A stretch of 64,000 nt of DNA from Desulfobulbaceae bacterium (GTDB lineage Bacteria > Desulfobacterota > Desulfobulbia > Desulfobulbales > Desulfocapsaceae). The stretch spans positions 62,001 to 126,000 of the forward strand of contig JAHEER010000001.1 in the NCBI GenBank assembly GCA_024640625.1, read 5' to 3'. The number at the start of each line of letters is the position of its first letter. Position 1 is the stretch's first letter. Under the pieces are notes generated by a model. That model saw nothing but the letters and a program-made list of their open reading frames with translations. It made no database searches and was not told the DNA's origin. The position numbers and the translations under genes were made by a program. Positions 1 to 6,636 of this stretch are shown here, one piece after another.

Positions 1-343
1 AGTAGGCAAACATATCGCCGGGAGTTACAAATCCATAGCGCTTGCCCATCAGCCAGTTTCTCTTGGCGAAAAATGCACCGGTGATCGGAATCGTCAGTAC
101 ATAAAATGAAGCGAAAGCGTAAGCCAGACCGTCACGCCAGATGAGACCGGGGTGCCCAACCGTGGTCCAGCCTGAAAACGAGGCCGCGGTTGCAGCCATG
201 AGAAACGCGATAAACGGGATTGAACGGCCGCCGATGGCGTACCCTGAAGCGGTTTTTTCGGTGAAGTACCCTCTGAGCCCCCACCAGAAACAATAGATTA
301 TGTATAATCCTAGAAAGATATACACCCACATTTTTGGATCCAT
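1..343 (-). CDS. Sodium:solute symporter family protein, N-terminal part (cut by window edge)
   Basis: The leftward frame starts at an ATG (341-343) preceded by the ribosome site GGAGGG and runs off the left edge, so only about 114 residues are visible. It opens with a hydrophobic helix rich in Tyr, Trp and Phe, then a short loop with a GY-x-IGGRS segment and a second helix ending in an SGWTT motif. These are typical of the first two or three membrane helices of the SSS (PutP/PanF-like) family, which couple Na+ entry to uptake of organic acids, amino acids or sugars. The substrate cannot be told from this fragment. The upstream leader carries a second strong ribosome-site-like element (431-440). 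Confidence 0.75.
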   Translation of the reverse strand, partial: MDPKMWVYIFLGLYIIYCFWWGLRGYFTEKTASGYAIGGRSIPFIAFLMAATAASFSGWTTVGHPGLIWRDGLAYAFASFYVLTIPITGAFFAKRNWLMGKRYGFVTPGDMFAY

Positions 344-430
344 GTAACGTCCCTCCTCTATCTCTCACTCAGTTATTCTAGTTTCATAACCGTTGGGGTT
401 ATCGTTTTGCGGCTGAGCGCCAGATTCTTT

Positions 431-440
431 ATCACCTCCT
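431..440 (-). promoter_or_regulatory. Perfect Shine-Dalgarno-like element without a clear start codon
   Basis: The minus strand reads AGGAGGTGAT, a full match to the anti-SD end of 16S rRNA, about 90 bases upstream of the symporter start. No ATG follows at a usual distance. The frames that follow give at most a 16-20 residue peptide from a CTG or GTG. It may be the relic of a lost small gene, or a very short leader peptide. Confidence 0.3.
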
Positions 441-479
441 CTTGTTGTCTACGCTCGAAAGTTTTGATGTTTGTTTGCC

Positions 480-725
480 TCTGCCTGCATCAACCTGAGT
501 TATTGATCGGAGCCGATGTCCGTGACAACAGGGTCGTCCGCACTCAGGACCTGGACTGCCCAGGAATGGCGGAATTTCCCTGCTTTCACTTTTATCGACA
601 GTACAGCCGTCTGCTTTTTGATCGTCTAGAAATCTATGCGACTGACGCCCGTCTCTACCTTCTCAGTGGCTCAAAGCGATACGGGCGTCTTTATTGTAAG
701 CGGGCATAGCCCGCTTATTTTTTTA
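480..725 (+). ncRNA. Candidate structured RNA divergent from the symporter
   Basis: This stretch contains several perfect inverted repeats: CCTGAGT (494-500) with ACTCAGG (542-548), enclosing a small ATCG/CGAT hairpin near 506-517; CCTGG/CCAGG (550-564); and GACGCCCGT (644-652) with ACGGGCGTC (681-689). It ends in a GC-rich hairpin with a T run on the plus strand (698-725), followed by a second terminator. An open frame runs through it (407-709) but ends inside the terminator hairpin and has no recognisable protein features. I did not recognise a known RNA family. A weak sigma70-like promoter near 415-445 is possible. Strand is chosen from the terminators. Confidence 0.35.
698..725 (+). terminator. 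Rho-independent terminator
   Basis: The stem AAGCGGGC / GCCCGCTT has a three-base loop and is followed by ATTTTTTTA on the plus strand. There is no T run on the minus side, so it stops rightward transcripts. Confidence 0.7.
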
Positions 726-730
726 GGCAA

Positions 731-758
731 AATGATGAGAGACATCATCTTTTTTTTT
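731..758 (+). terminator. Second, tandem rho-independent terminator
   Basis: The stem ATGATG (732-737) / CATCAT (743-748) is followed by a run of nine T. It lies only six bases after the previous terminator, and such a tandem arrangement suggests a rightward transcript that must be stopped efficiently. Confidence 0.6.
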
Positions 759-771
759 AACATTCTAGAAT

Positions 772-795
772 AAAAAATGATAATAAGCATCATTT
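772..795 (-). terminator. Likely leftward terminator
   Basis: The stem AAATGAT (775-781) / ATCATTT (789-795) has a seven-base loop. On the minus strand it is followed by six T. It would end leftward transcripts from the 800-1400 region. The plus strand also has a T-rich tail, so it may act both ways. Confidence 0.5.
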
Positions 796-1017
796 ATTTT
801 TATCTGGAAGTGGTTTTTTTCTGAAGAGAACCACTCGATGAATTTCATTAGTACCAGTATAAACGAATGAAAACAATATGTTATGGTAAATTTTTGACAA
901 TTGTGAGCAATCACCTATAGTTAAACACATTAGGGAAACCGAATAGCTGCAAAGCCTCTTAATTGGGCCAATATCTGTTACCAGATGGACAGAGACATTC
1001 TTGTCTCCGGAGAGCAT
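790..1017 (-). pseudogene. Remnant of an acyl-CoA dehydrogenase C-terminus
   Basis: The leftward frame ends with YTGTNEIHRVVL followed by a few basic residues. This closely resembles the conserved C-terminal YEGTNEIQRxVI motif of acyl-CoA dehydrogenases, which binds FAD in the partner subunit. The roughly 45 residues before it do not resemble the family, and no upstream frame restores the 350 missing residues. The region is AT-rich compared with its neighbours. I read it as the decayed 3' end of a lost beta-oxidation gene. The alternative is a chance similarity in a non-coding stretch. Confidence 0.4.
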
Positions 1018-1138
1018 GTCGCGAGCATATTGTGGAGCCAGAGCGGATCGAGAATTGCTCAGGATAGAGCGCCTGACAGTTCGGCAAGGTTGCTGTGGTG
1101 AATAGCAGAGGTGGGGTACGGGTGCCCTGGCAGATCTC

Positions 1139-1342
1139 TCACATGAGCTGTTTCATCACTACTGTAATGATACTGAAGTACAGGGTCGTAAGGCTTAAAT
1201 AGACTAAAAATCCATGCCGGCTTAAGGCGGGAAAAAAGCCGGCCACCCACTTTGAGGTAAATCCTGCCAAAGAGATTGAAGCCCCGAAAATTGCGATGAT
1301 AACTATCCAGTTGCCACCAGCGGGGAGGGCGAATCTGTCCAT
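1139..1342 (-). CDS. Small membrane protein, unknown function
   Basis: This is a 67-residue protein starting at an ATG with GGAGG nine bases upstream. It has two clear hydrophobic helices (about residues 12-32 and 44-63) separated by a short loop with aromatic and basic residues, and a short charged start. I do not recognise the family. It stands alone between the dehydrogenase remnant and dodecin. A longer overlapping frame (1059-1406) in another phase looks non-coding. It could also be the tail of a decayed larger transporter. Confidence 0.45.
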   Translation of the reverse strand: MDRFALPAGGNWIVIIAIFGASISLAGFTSKWVAGFFPALSRHGFLVYLSLTTLYFSIITVVMKQLM

Positions 1343-1527
1343 CCGGAATAGCCTCCAGTTTTCCTTTAAAGATTATATCGCTATCTGTAGGAGAGGTATC
1401 ATACATGCTTTGCGATCATTTGTCTTTGGGGAATAAGAAAAATTGGTCGCAACACACCTGATCGTGAAGTCTCATGGAGCTTTCACCATGTTCCATCGTT
1501 AAACCGCAGCTGGTAAAAGACCCTAAA

Positions 1528-1556
1528 AAGGATGAGAGGCCCACAAACTGGCCTCG
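1528..1556 (-). terminator. Possible terminator of the dodecin gene
   Basis: The perfect repeat GAGGCC / GGCCTC (1536-1541, 1550-1555) is followed on the minus strand, after about six bases, by CTTTTTAGG. It lies about 150 bases downstream of the dodecin stop. The rest of 1343-1703 shows no convincing gene. Confidence 0.4.
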
Positions 1557-1703
1557 TGGAAGTGCAGACACACTGATCCCTCAAGGACCGAAATGGTCCG
1601 CATTGAAGATAGCAGGATGGTAGTGCTGTCCGGGGCACAAGCCTTGCTGCCCCCTCAACAATTGGTGTTTCGAGTTGACCGGCTGCTCGCTGGCTTTGTC
1701 TCG

Positions 1704-1916
1704 TCAGTCGGAAAGAATCTTGAACGACAGGTTCACCCGCGCTCTGTATATGGCCGCCTTACCATCATCGATAATCATATCAAGTTTGACAACCTCTGCG
1801 ATGCGCAGGTCCCGTAAGCTCAAACCTGCTGACCTAACGGCGCTCTGAGCAGCTTCCTCCCAGGAGACGGGGCTTGATCCTACCATTTCGATAATCTTGT
1901 AGACACTTTCTGACAT
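1704..1916 (-). CDS. Dodecin family protein with non-canonical ligand site
   Basis: This is a 70-residue protein starting at ATG 1914-1916 behind the ribosome site CGGAGG. It shows the whole dodecin fold: N-terminal strand (YKIIEMVGSS), the helix with SWEEAAQSAV, the LRxLRxAEVV strand and a last strand ending in FKI. Dodecins form hollow dodecamers that store or buffer flavins. The Trp that stacks on the flavin in known dodecins (LRWxEVV) is Ile39 here, and the usual Gln of the YQV strand is Arg58. The protein therefore may bind another ligand or none. It appears to be monocistronic, with possible control sites just upstream. Confidence 0.85.
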   Translation of the reverse strand: MSESVYKIIEMVGSSPVSWEEAAQSAVRSAGLSLRDLRIAEVVKLDMIIDDGKAAIYRARVNLSFKILSD

Positions 1917-1955
1917 GGCGATCCTCCGTAAAAGAATTGGGGAAGGTGGGGAACC

Positions 1956-2048
1956 GGTTCGAACCAAACCGATCAAGTAAAGTATAGGTACTAAGAACTC
2001 CGAGGTCCATCCACAGCCTGACAAAAATATTGTAATAGATCAAGTAAA
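1956..2048. promoter_or_regulatory. Palindrome and direct repeat upstream of dodecin
   Basis: A perfect 10-base palindrome GGTTCGAACC lies at 1956-1965, 40 bases upstream of the dodecin start. The 11-mer GATCAAGTAAA occurs at 1971-1981 and again at 2038-2048. These are plausible operator or promoter elements for the leftward dodecin gene. No factor can be named. Confidence 0.35.
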
Positions 2049-2405
2049 AACAGTGATACAGCAGCCGCAAACCGGATGGAGCACCACCGCTAGGATGGTG
2101 CTCCGAGGGGGTCGTGTCCCCTGCCTTAATACCAAACCGCAGGGAACATGGAGGAGTTCTAGGCTACCAACGCTCAGTACCAATAATTTGACTTACATCG
2201 GTACAACGTCGTTTTTCTTTTTCACTCAGATCTTCATACTTCGCTTTATCACTGTTCTCGAGTGAACAGATGTATTCTTTACCATTTTTATCCCTGATCC
2301 AAGTGAGTGATTCAATGCCGCCTTTCATCGGTTTAGCTCCCAGAAAAACTATATCTAAAGATGGTTTTGCCCATCGTTATAGAAAAATTCTAAGATCTAA
2401 CCCTC
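2049..2405. other. Intergenic stretch with two adjacent hairpins, no convincing gene
   Basis: GGAGCACC (2078-2085) pairs with GGTGCTCC (2097-2104), and directly after it AGGGG pairs with CCCCT (about 2105-2120). No T run follows, so these are not ordinary terminators. Open frames here have no RBS or family likeness. The remainder up to the promoter at 2406 looks non-coding. Confidence 0.35.
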
Positions 2406-2434
2406 TTGACACAACAAAAGAGAAATGGTGTATT
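2406..2434 (+). promoter_or_regulatory. Sigma70-type promoter of the PAS-LuxR gene
   Basis: A perfect -35 TTGACA (2406-2411) is followed by a 17-base spacer and TGTATT (2429-2434). Transcription would start near 2441. That supports the start codon at 2469 rather than the in-frame ATG at 2451. Confidence 0.6.
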
Positions 2435-2468
2435 ATTGATAGTATAAACTATGAATAAAGGGGGTGTC

Positions 2469-3341
2469 ATGGGTACAAGCGATCTCTATAGGGAAGTGGT
2501 CAACTCGATTTCCGCTCATGTGGCAATCATTGACGAGGAAGGAATCATACTGGAAACCAACCGGACCTGGGATCAGTTTGCCAGCGATAATGAAATGCAG
2601 GAATCCTTCCAGAGCGTTGGCACCAACTATCTCAATATTTGTCAATTGGCCTCAGATGATAAAAGTGAAGAAGCTGCAGAAGCAAATAAGGTGGCCCAGG
2701 GTATTCGCGCAGTGTTGACGGGGAAACTGCCTGAGTTCATGGCTCACTACCCCTGTCACTCTCCCGAGCAGAAGCGCTGGTTCATCGTTCGGGTGGTACC
2801 TTTTAGGGAAGAACAGCAGGCCAAAGCAATTGTCACTCATGAAAATATTACCCCGATCATGGAGATGCAGGAAGCGCTCCGGGAAAAAGAGCTGGAATTG
2901 CTTCAGGAAAGAGAAAAACTGGAAGAAACCAATACGGCGCTCCGGGTACTTTTACGACAGCGCGATGAAGACAGAACCAGGCTTGAAGAAACGGTCTATA
3001 ACAACGTCGATCGTCTGGTGCTGCCCTACATCGAGAAGCTGCTGCAGGGCAGGTTGTCGGACAAGCACCGCACGCTGGCTGAAATAGCCGACAACAACCT
3101 CAGAGATATCATTTCCCCGTTTTTAAGAACACTATCATCACTGGGGTTGTTGCTTACCCCGCAGGAAATCGAAGTGGCGAACCTGGTACGCAACGGCCGA
3201 TCGAGCAAGGAAATTGCCGATATCATGGCGCTTTCTGTGGCCGGGGTAGACTTCCACAGGAAACGGCTGCGGCAGAAACTTGGGCTGGCCAACACCAAGA
3301 AGAATTTGAGGTCATTTCTGCTCACTCTGGAGAGTAAATGA
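2469..3341 (+). CDS. PAS domain / LuxR-type HTH transcriptional regulator
   Basis: This is a 290-residue cytoplasmic regulator. An N-terminal PAS domain (about residues 5-120) begins with the usual I-D-E-x-G-I-I-x-x-N pattern and is followed by a coiled coil rich in Glu, Arg and Leu (about 125-170). A C-terminal LuxR/FixJ helix-turn-helix (about 225-285) has the LTPQEIEVANLV start and the SSKEIADIMALSVAGVDFHRKRLRQKL recognition region, given here only as its two ends: SSKEIADI and KRLRQKLG. ATG 2469 is chosen because GGGGGTG precedes it; the upstream ATG has no ribosome site. It has no receiver domain, so the PAS domain probably senses a ligand directly. Its target is unknown. Confidence 0.85.
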   Translation: MGTSDLYREVVNSISAHVAIIDEEGIILETNRTWDQFASDNEMQESFQSVGTNYLNICQLASDDKSEEAAEANKVAQGIRAVLTGKLPEFMAHYPCHSPEQKRWFIVRVVPFREEQQAKAIVTHENITPIMEMQEALREKELELLQEREKLEETNTALRVLLRQRDEDRTRLEETVYNNVDRLVLPYIEKLLQGRLSDKHRTLAEIADNNLRDIISPFLRTLSSLGLLLTPQEIEVANLVRNGRSSKEIADIMALSVAGVDFHRKRLRQKLGLANTKKNLRSFLLTLESK

Positions 3342-3411
3342 CGCCGAAGTGCTGCTTCTTTACACACCTGGACCAGCGAAGTGGCTGGTGAGACGCCGGC
3401 GATGGTGCGCC

Positions 3412-4782
3412 TCACTGGACCAGTGGATCAAGCATGTAGAGCAGATCACTTTCCCTCGACGGATAGGGGCTGGTGATCGACTCCTGGCGAAGTTTTCTGA
3501 TATCGATGCCGCCCAGCATTGCCATTCGAAAGGTGTTGATGAGTCCGGTGGCGTTGTCGGAGAGGATGTGAGCCCCGAGGACATGGTCGTGCTCATCCAC
3601 CAGAATCTTATAAGCGGCATAGCTCAGACCGACTCTTCGATAGGTCGGCCAGCCGAGGCGGGTATCCGTGCTCTTCCAGTAGCGAATTTGTTCGGCTTTG
3701 AGCTGCTCTTCGGTTTTTCCGACCATGGCCAGCTGCGGGTAGGTGAATAAGACAGCGGGGACTTCAGCATAGCTTACCAGGTCCTGCTCACCCGCCCCCT
3801 TGGCGGCAAGGATGTTGTGTGCCGCCGCCAAAGCCTCCCGATCTGCCACCCGGGCCAGCATAAGGGTGGCGGCACAGTCGCCCACGGCGAAAATGGTGTC
3901 CACCGAGCTTCTCATGGCCTTGTCGACGTGGATGCCTGCGCGGGAATAGTCCACCCCGGCGTTTTCAAGCTGCAGCCCGTCGACAGCTGGTGTGCGACCA
4001 GCCCCATTGATGACCAGGTCGGCGCTGATCAGTTCGCCATCATCCAGGCGCACAGCAAACCCGTCAGCCGTTTTCTCAACAACCGATATCTTTACCCCGC
4101 AGCGAACATTGATGCCGTCATGGGTGGAAGCCTCAACAAGCTGTTGCACCATATCACCGTCAAAGGGGCCCAGAGGGCGCTCCATTGCTTCAAGAATGGT
4201 TATTTCGGAGGGGGCGCCGCCCAGGCGTGCGGCGAAATGGGCGAATTCAAAGGATATGAACCCGCCGCCAACAAAAACAAGACGCCGCGGCAGTTCTTCA
4301 AGAGCCAGAAATTCGTTGCTGTTCAGCAGGAACTCACTGCCTGCAATGGGCAGCTGCATGGGCTGTGCGCCGGTGGCGATGATAAAAAAATCGGCCTTCA
4401 GCTGTTCTTCCCCGACCCTGAGAATGTTGCTGGCTTCAAATGCTGCCGATCCGGAGAGGTAGCTGATGCCGTTGCCTTTCAAACTCGCCACGGTATTATC
4501 CGGTACCTTGGCGGTGAATCTATTTTTGGCGGCAGTTATCTGGGCCCAGTTTACCCCCGGAGGAGCGTTAATGCCCAGACCCTCAAGGTGCTTCGTTTTG
4601 GCTACAATTTCGGCCACCTCGTAATAGTACTTTTTGGCCTGACAGCCATGCAGGGCGCAGATGCCCCCGGGAGTAGCGCTTTGTTCCACTACTGCAACCC
4701 TGAAACCTTCAGCTGCCAGTTCCACAGCGGCGGTCTGACCGCCGGTTCCTGTACCGATGACGACAACATCAAAAGATTGCAT
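3412..4782 (-). CDS. FAD-dependent pyridine nucleotide-disulfide oxidoreductase lacking the C-terminal His-Glu
   Basis: This 456-residue protein belongs to the dihydrolipoamide dehydrogenase / glutathione reductase group. It has an N-terminal FAD Rossmann motif (VVIGTGTGG, residues 7-15), a redox disulfide CALHGC (Cys42, Cys47), a second nucleotide-binding GGGFISFEFA segment, and the GDCA FAD site in the last third. The catalytic HxxxxE pair of lipoamide dehydrogenases (HAHPTxxE) is absent from the C-terminus, which has a SPYPSRESD stretch instead. It is therefore not a standard lipoamide dehydrogenase; a mercuric-reductase-like or other disulfide or NAD(P)H oxidase role is possible. No 2-oxoacid dehydrogenase genes are nearby. 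The start has AAGAGGTG upstream. Confidence 0.8.
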   Translation of the reverse strand: MQSFDVVVIGTGTGGQTAAVELAAEGFRVAVVEQSATPGGICALHGCQAKKYYYEVAEIVAKTKHLEGLGINAPPGVNWAQITAAKNRFTAKVPDNTVASLKGNGISYLSGSAAFEASNILRVGEEQLKADFFIIATGAQPMQLPIAGSEFLLNSNEFLALEELPRRLVFVGGGFISFEFAHFAARLGGAPSEITILEAMERPLGPFDGDMVQQLVEASTHDGINVRCGVKISVVEKTADGFAVRLDDGELISADLVINGAGRTPAVDGLQLENAGVDYSRAGIHVDKAMRSSVDTIFAVGDCAATLMLARVADREALAAAHNILAAKGAGEQDLVSYAEVPAVLFTYPQLAMVGKTEEQLKAEQIRYWKSTDTRLGWPTYRRVGLSYAAYKILVDEHDHVLGAHILSDNATGLINTFRMAMLGGIDIRKLRQESITSPYPSRESDLLYMLDPLVQ

Positions 4783-5101
4783 GAGAACACCTCTTAGGGA
4801 AAAGGATTGGTGGTGGGCTTAACAATCACTTGGCTATGGTGATAAATTCCCGCTTTTAAATCCACTAAAAAGAGGCGTCGACAGAGTTCGGGGAAGCTTT
4901 TTACCGCCCTCTAGCCAGGCGCTGGCAAAATATCGCTGCCCGGTCGGATGATGATGGAAGCAAATGTCGCCAGGCCCGGAGCCGAGCCTGTGAAGCTGGG
5001 AACATCCGTTGGACAGGCATGGTGCCAAACTTGTATAGGCAGAGAAAGATGCCTACATTGTAGGTGCGCCACAGAGATCATCTTGAGTATGGAGGTGAGT
5101 T
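4783..5101. other. Divergent intergenic region between the oxidoreductase and the YHS gene
   Basis: No gene is supported here. There is a possible hairpin GCCTGT/ACAGGC (4986-4991, 5013-5018), a second TAGGCA/TGCCTA near 5036-5056, and a small dyad CTACA/TGTAG just after it. These may belong to the leader of the YHS gene. No known riboswitch core was recognised. Confidence 0.3.
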
Positions 5102-5575
5102 ATGCTTAAACATCTATCTCTTCTGGTGCTTAGCCTTGTTTTGGTTTCGCTGTCTGCCAGTGGGATTGATGCTGCAGACTCAAAGCTGAATACCGACAAC
5201 GGGCTGGCTCTGCATGGTTATGATTCCGTGAGTTACCACACCGGGCTGCCTCTGAAGGGCAAAGAGACCTGGTCCATTGACCACGGGGGCGCCACCTATC
5301 TGTTCGCCAGCCAGGCGAACCTTGACTCATTTATGGAATCTCCTGATAACTACATGCCAGCCTATGGCGGCTGGTGCGCCTGGGCCATGCTCGACGGCGA
5401 ACTGGTGGATGTCGATCCCCTTTCCTTCAAGGTGATCGATGGTACGACATATCTATTCTACAAATCATTTTTTAGTAACACATTGAAGAAATGGAATGAC
5501 CGTGCCGCCGAAAACGGAGAGCCATCCCTGATCGAATTGGCAGATAAAGCCTGGAAATCGATTGCCGAAGAGTAA
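5102..5575 (+). CDS. Exported YHS-domain protein
   Basis: This 157-residue protein has a strong ribosome site (GGAGGTGA) and an N-terminal signal peptide with a hydrophobic core and cleavage near Ala24-Ala25. The mature part is a YHS domain: GYDSVSYHTG near the start, FASQANLDSF, and the metal-site-like YGGWCAWAM segment around residue 97. YHS proteins are thought to bind metals (Cu, Ag or Fe) or to serve redox roles in the periplasm. The canonical Cys of the final motif is present. It seems to be a single gene with a structured leader. The specific metal is not known. Confidence 0.8.
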   Translation: MLKHLSLLVLSLVLVSLSASGIDAADSKLNTDNGLALHGYDSVSYHTGLPLKGKETWSIDHGGATYLFASQANLDSFMESPDNYMPAYGGWCAWAMLDGELVDVDPLSFKVIDGTTYLFYKSFFSNTLKKWNDRAAENGEPSLIELADKAWKSIAEE

Positions 5576-5700
5576 GGTAGAGGATCCGCAGTGAAATGGA
5601 GAAATCGGCAGATCTTTTCCAAGAAAAATTGGGTGATGCAACAGGAGTCACACCACCCATGGAGGAGAGAGGAAGGGCAAATAAATGTTTTCAGTCAGGC

Positions 5701-5862
5701 CTACTGGTCGGAACAGTTCTTGTCCTCGGCTTCGCTTCTGGTCTGCAGCCACTTTTCCCGTTCTTCCTTGGCACGAACCACGGCCTGTCGATCTTTCTGA
5801 TTATACTCCTCTATTCGAGCCTTCAACTGGTCAAATAATCTGCTTTCGTCTTCCGGCGGCAT
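5701..5862 (-). CDS. Small hydrophilic coiled-coil protein
   Basis: A 53-residue leftward frame starts at ATG 5860-5862 and ends at TAG 5701-5703. It is extremely rich in Glu, Lys, Arg and Gln (LFDQLKARIEEYNQKDRQ near the start), as expected for one amphipathic helix or short coiled coil. Codon use is sensible, and the opposite-strand frames here look like shadows. The ribosome site is weak (GTTGG). I do not recognise a family. Confidence 0.4.
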   Translation of the reverse strand: MPPEDESRLFDQLKARIEEYNQKDRQAVVRAKEEREKWLQTRSEAEDKNCSDQ

Positions 5863-6083
5863 AATCCAACACGATTAAATGATAATAAAAACAGAGGGGA
5901 ATTTATGACTGGAACCATAATAGTACAACGGCAGGTAAAATTCAATAGACCGGATAAAATTTTCGTATAATTACATGATGCTACAGTGTGGTGAAAGGCA
6001 AAAAAAGCTTTACCTGAAACGAAAAGCCAGGTAGATAGGGGGGCTGTGTTTCACTCTAATTTTGTCAGGAAAGGAAGTGACGA

Positions 6084-6380
6084 ATGAGCAAGATCGTCTC
6101 AATATATCTGGAGTGGGTATATACCCCGGAGAACTATTTCGAGGGTCCGGTTAGCATCTCTTTCGAGGGAGGTGCAATTGAAATTGATCGGGGTAAGGTT
6201 CTCGCCCAAATCAATCCAGAAATGTTCGAGGGAAATGATGACCTGGCTGAAGACCTGGATGTGCAGGTCGAAAATCGATTCCATGATGCGCAGCTGGAGA
6301 GCAATAAATCATATGAGCTGAGCATGCCGTTTAAGGTCATTGTGCGCGATGATGGCAGCAAAACAGTAACCACCAGTTGA
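6084..6380 (+). CDS. Conserved-looking hypothetical protein
   Basis: This is a 98-residue acidic, soluble protein with a good ribosome site (GGAAAGGAAGTG). It alternates short hydrophobic strands with charged turns (IYLEWVYTPENYFEGPVSI at the start, FKVIVRDDG at the end), suggesting a mostly beta fold. There is no signal peptide and no metal or catalytic motif. It stands alone; about 220 bases upstream hold only a small TACCTG/CAGGTA hairpin and a possible 21-residue frame. No function is claimed. Confidence 0.55.
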   Translation: MSKIVSIYLEWVYTPENYFEGPVSISFEGGAIEIDRGKVLAQINPEMFEGNDDLAEDLDVQVENRFHDAQLESNKSYELSMPFKVIVRDDGSKTVTTS

Positions 6381-6636
6381 TAGTAAGGCACCATATTTAT
6401 CATCCCGACCGTATCGGCCCCGCTCAGAGACCGGAAATACACCCGCTCTGCCAGTCGGATAGCAACCAGGCCGCTGCCCGGTTCCACCAGATCCGATAAC
6501 ATCCTGTAGATTGCCCAGACGGACAAAGAAAGAGGTGAATCAGGGTGGTGATGATTGTATAGTGAAGCCAGCATCAGCGAAATTGACCAGCGGCAACCAT
6601 TGATCAACCACCTGCGGTGCTGCATTCATTGGGGAT

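Noticed and set aside
407-709. 100-residue rightward open frame
   Set aside because: No ribosome site, no family likeness, and it ends inside a terminator hairpin; the region is better explained as structured RNA.
1940-1970. tRNA-like GGTTCGAACC (T-loop resemblance)
   Set aside because: No acceptor, D or anticodon arms fit around it on either strand; it is a simple palindrome in the dodecin leader.
3817-4797. 326-residue rightward frame
   Set aside because: It is the antisense shadow of the disulfide oxidoreductase, whose motifs are clear on the other strand.
4900-5020. Possible cobalamin or other riboswitch before the YHS gene
   Set aside because: The conserved cobalamin-box core and other known cores were not found; only simple short inverted repeats.
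5596-5838. 80-residue rightward frame with hydrophobic stretch
   Set aside because: It overlaps the antisense of the better supported 53-residue coiled-coil gene and has weak start signals.
6381-6625. Leftward open frame with plausible-looking composition
   Set aside because: It runs on through the antisense of the 6084-6380 gene and has no ribosome site; perhaps a gene fossil, but nothing recognisable.
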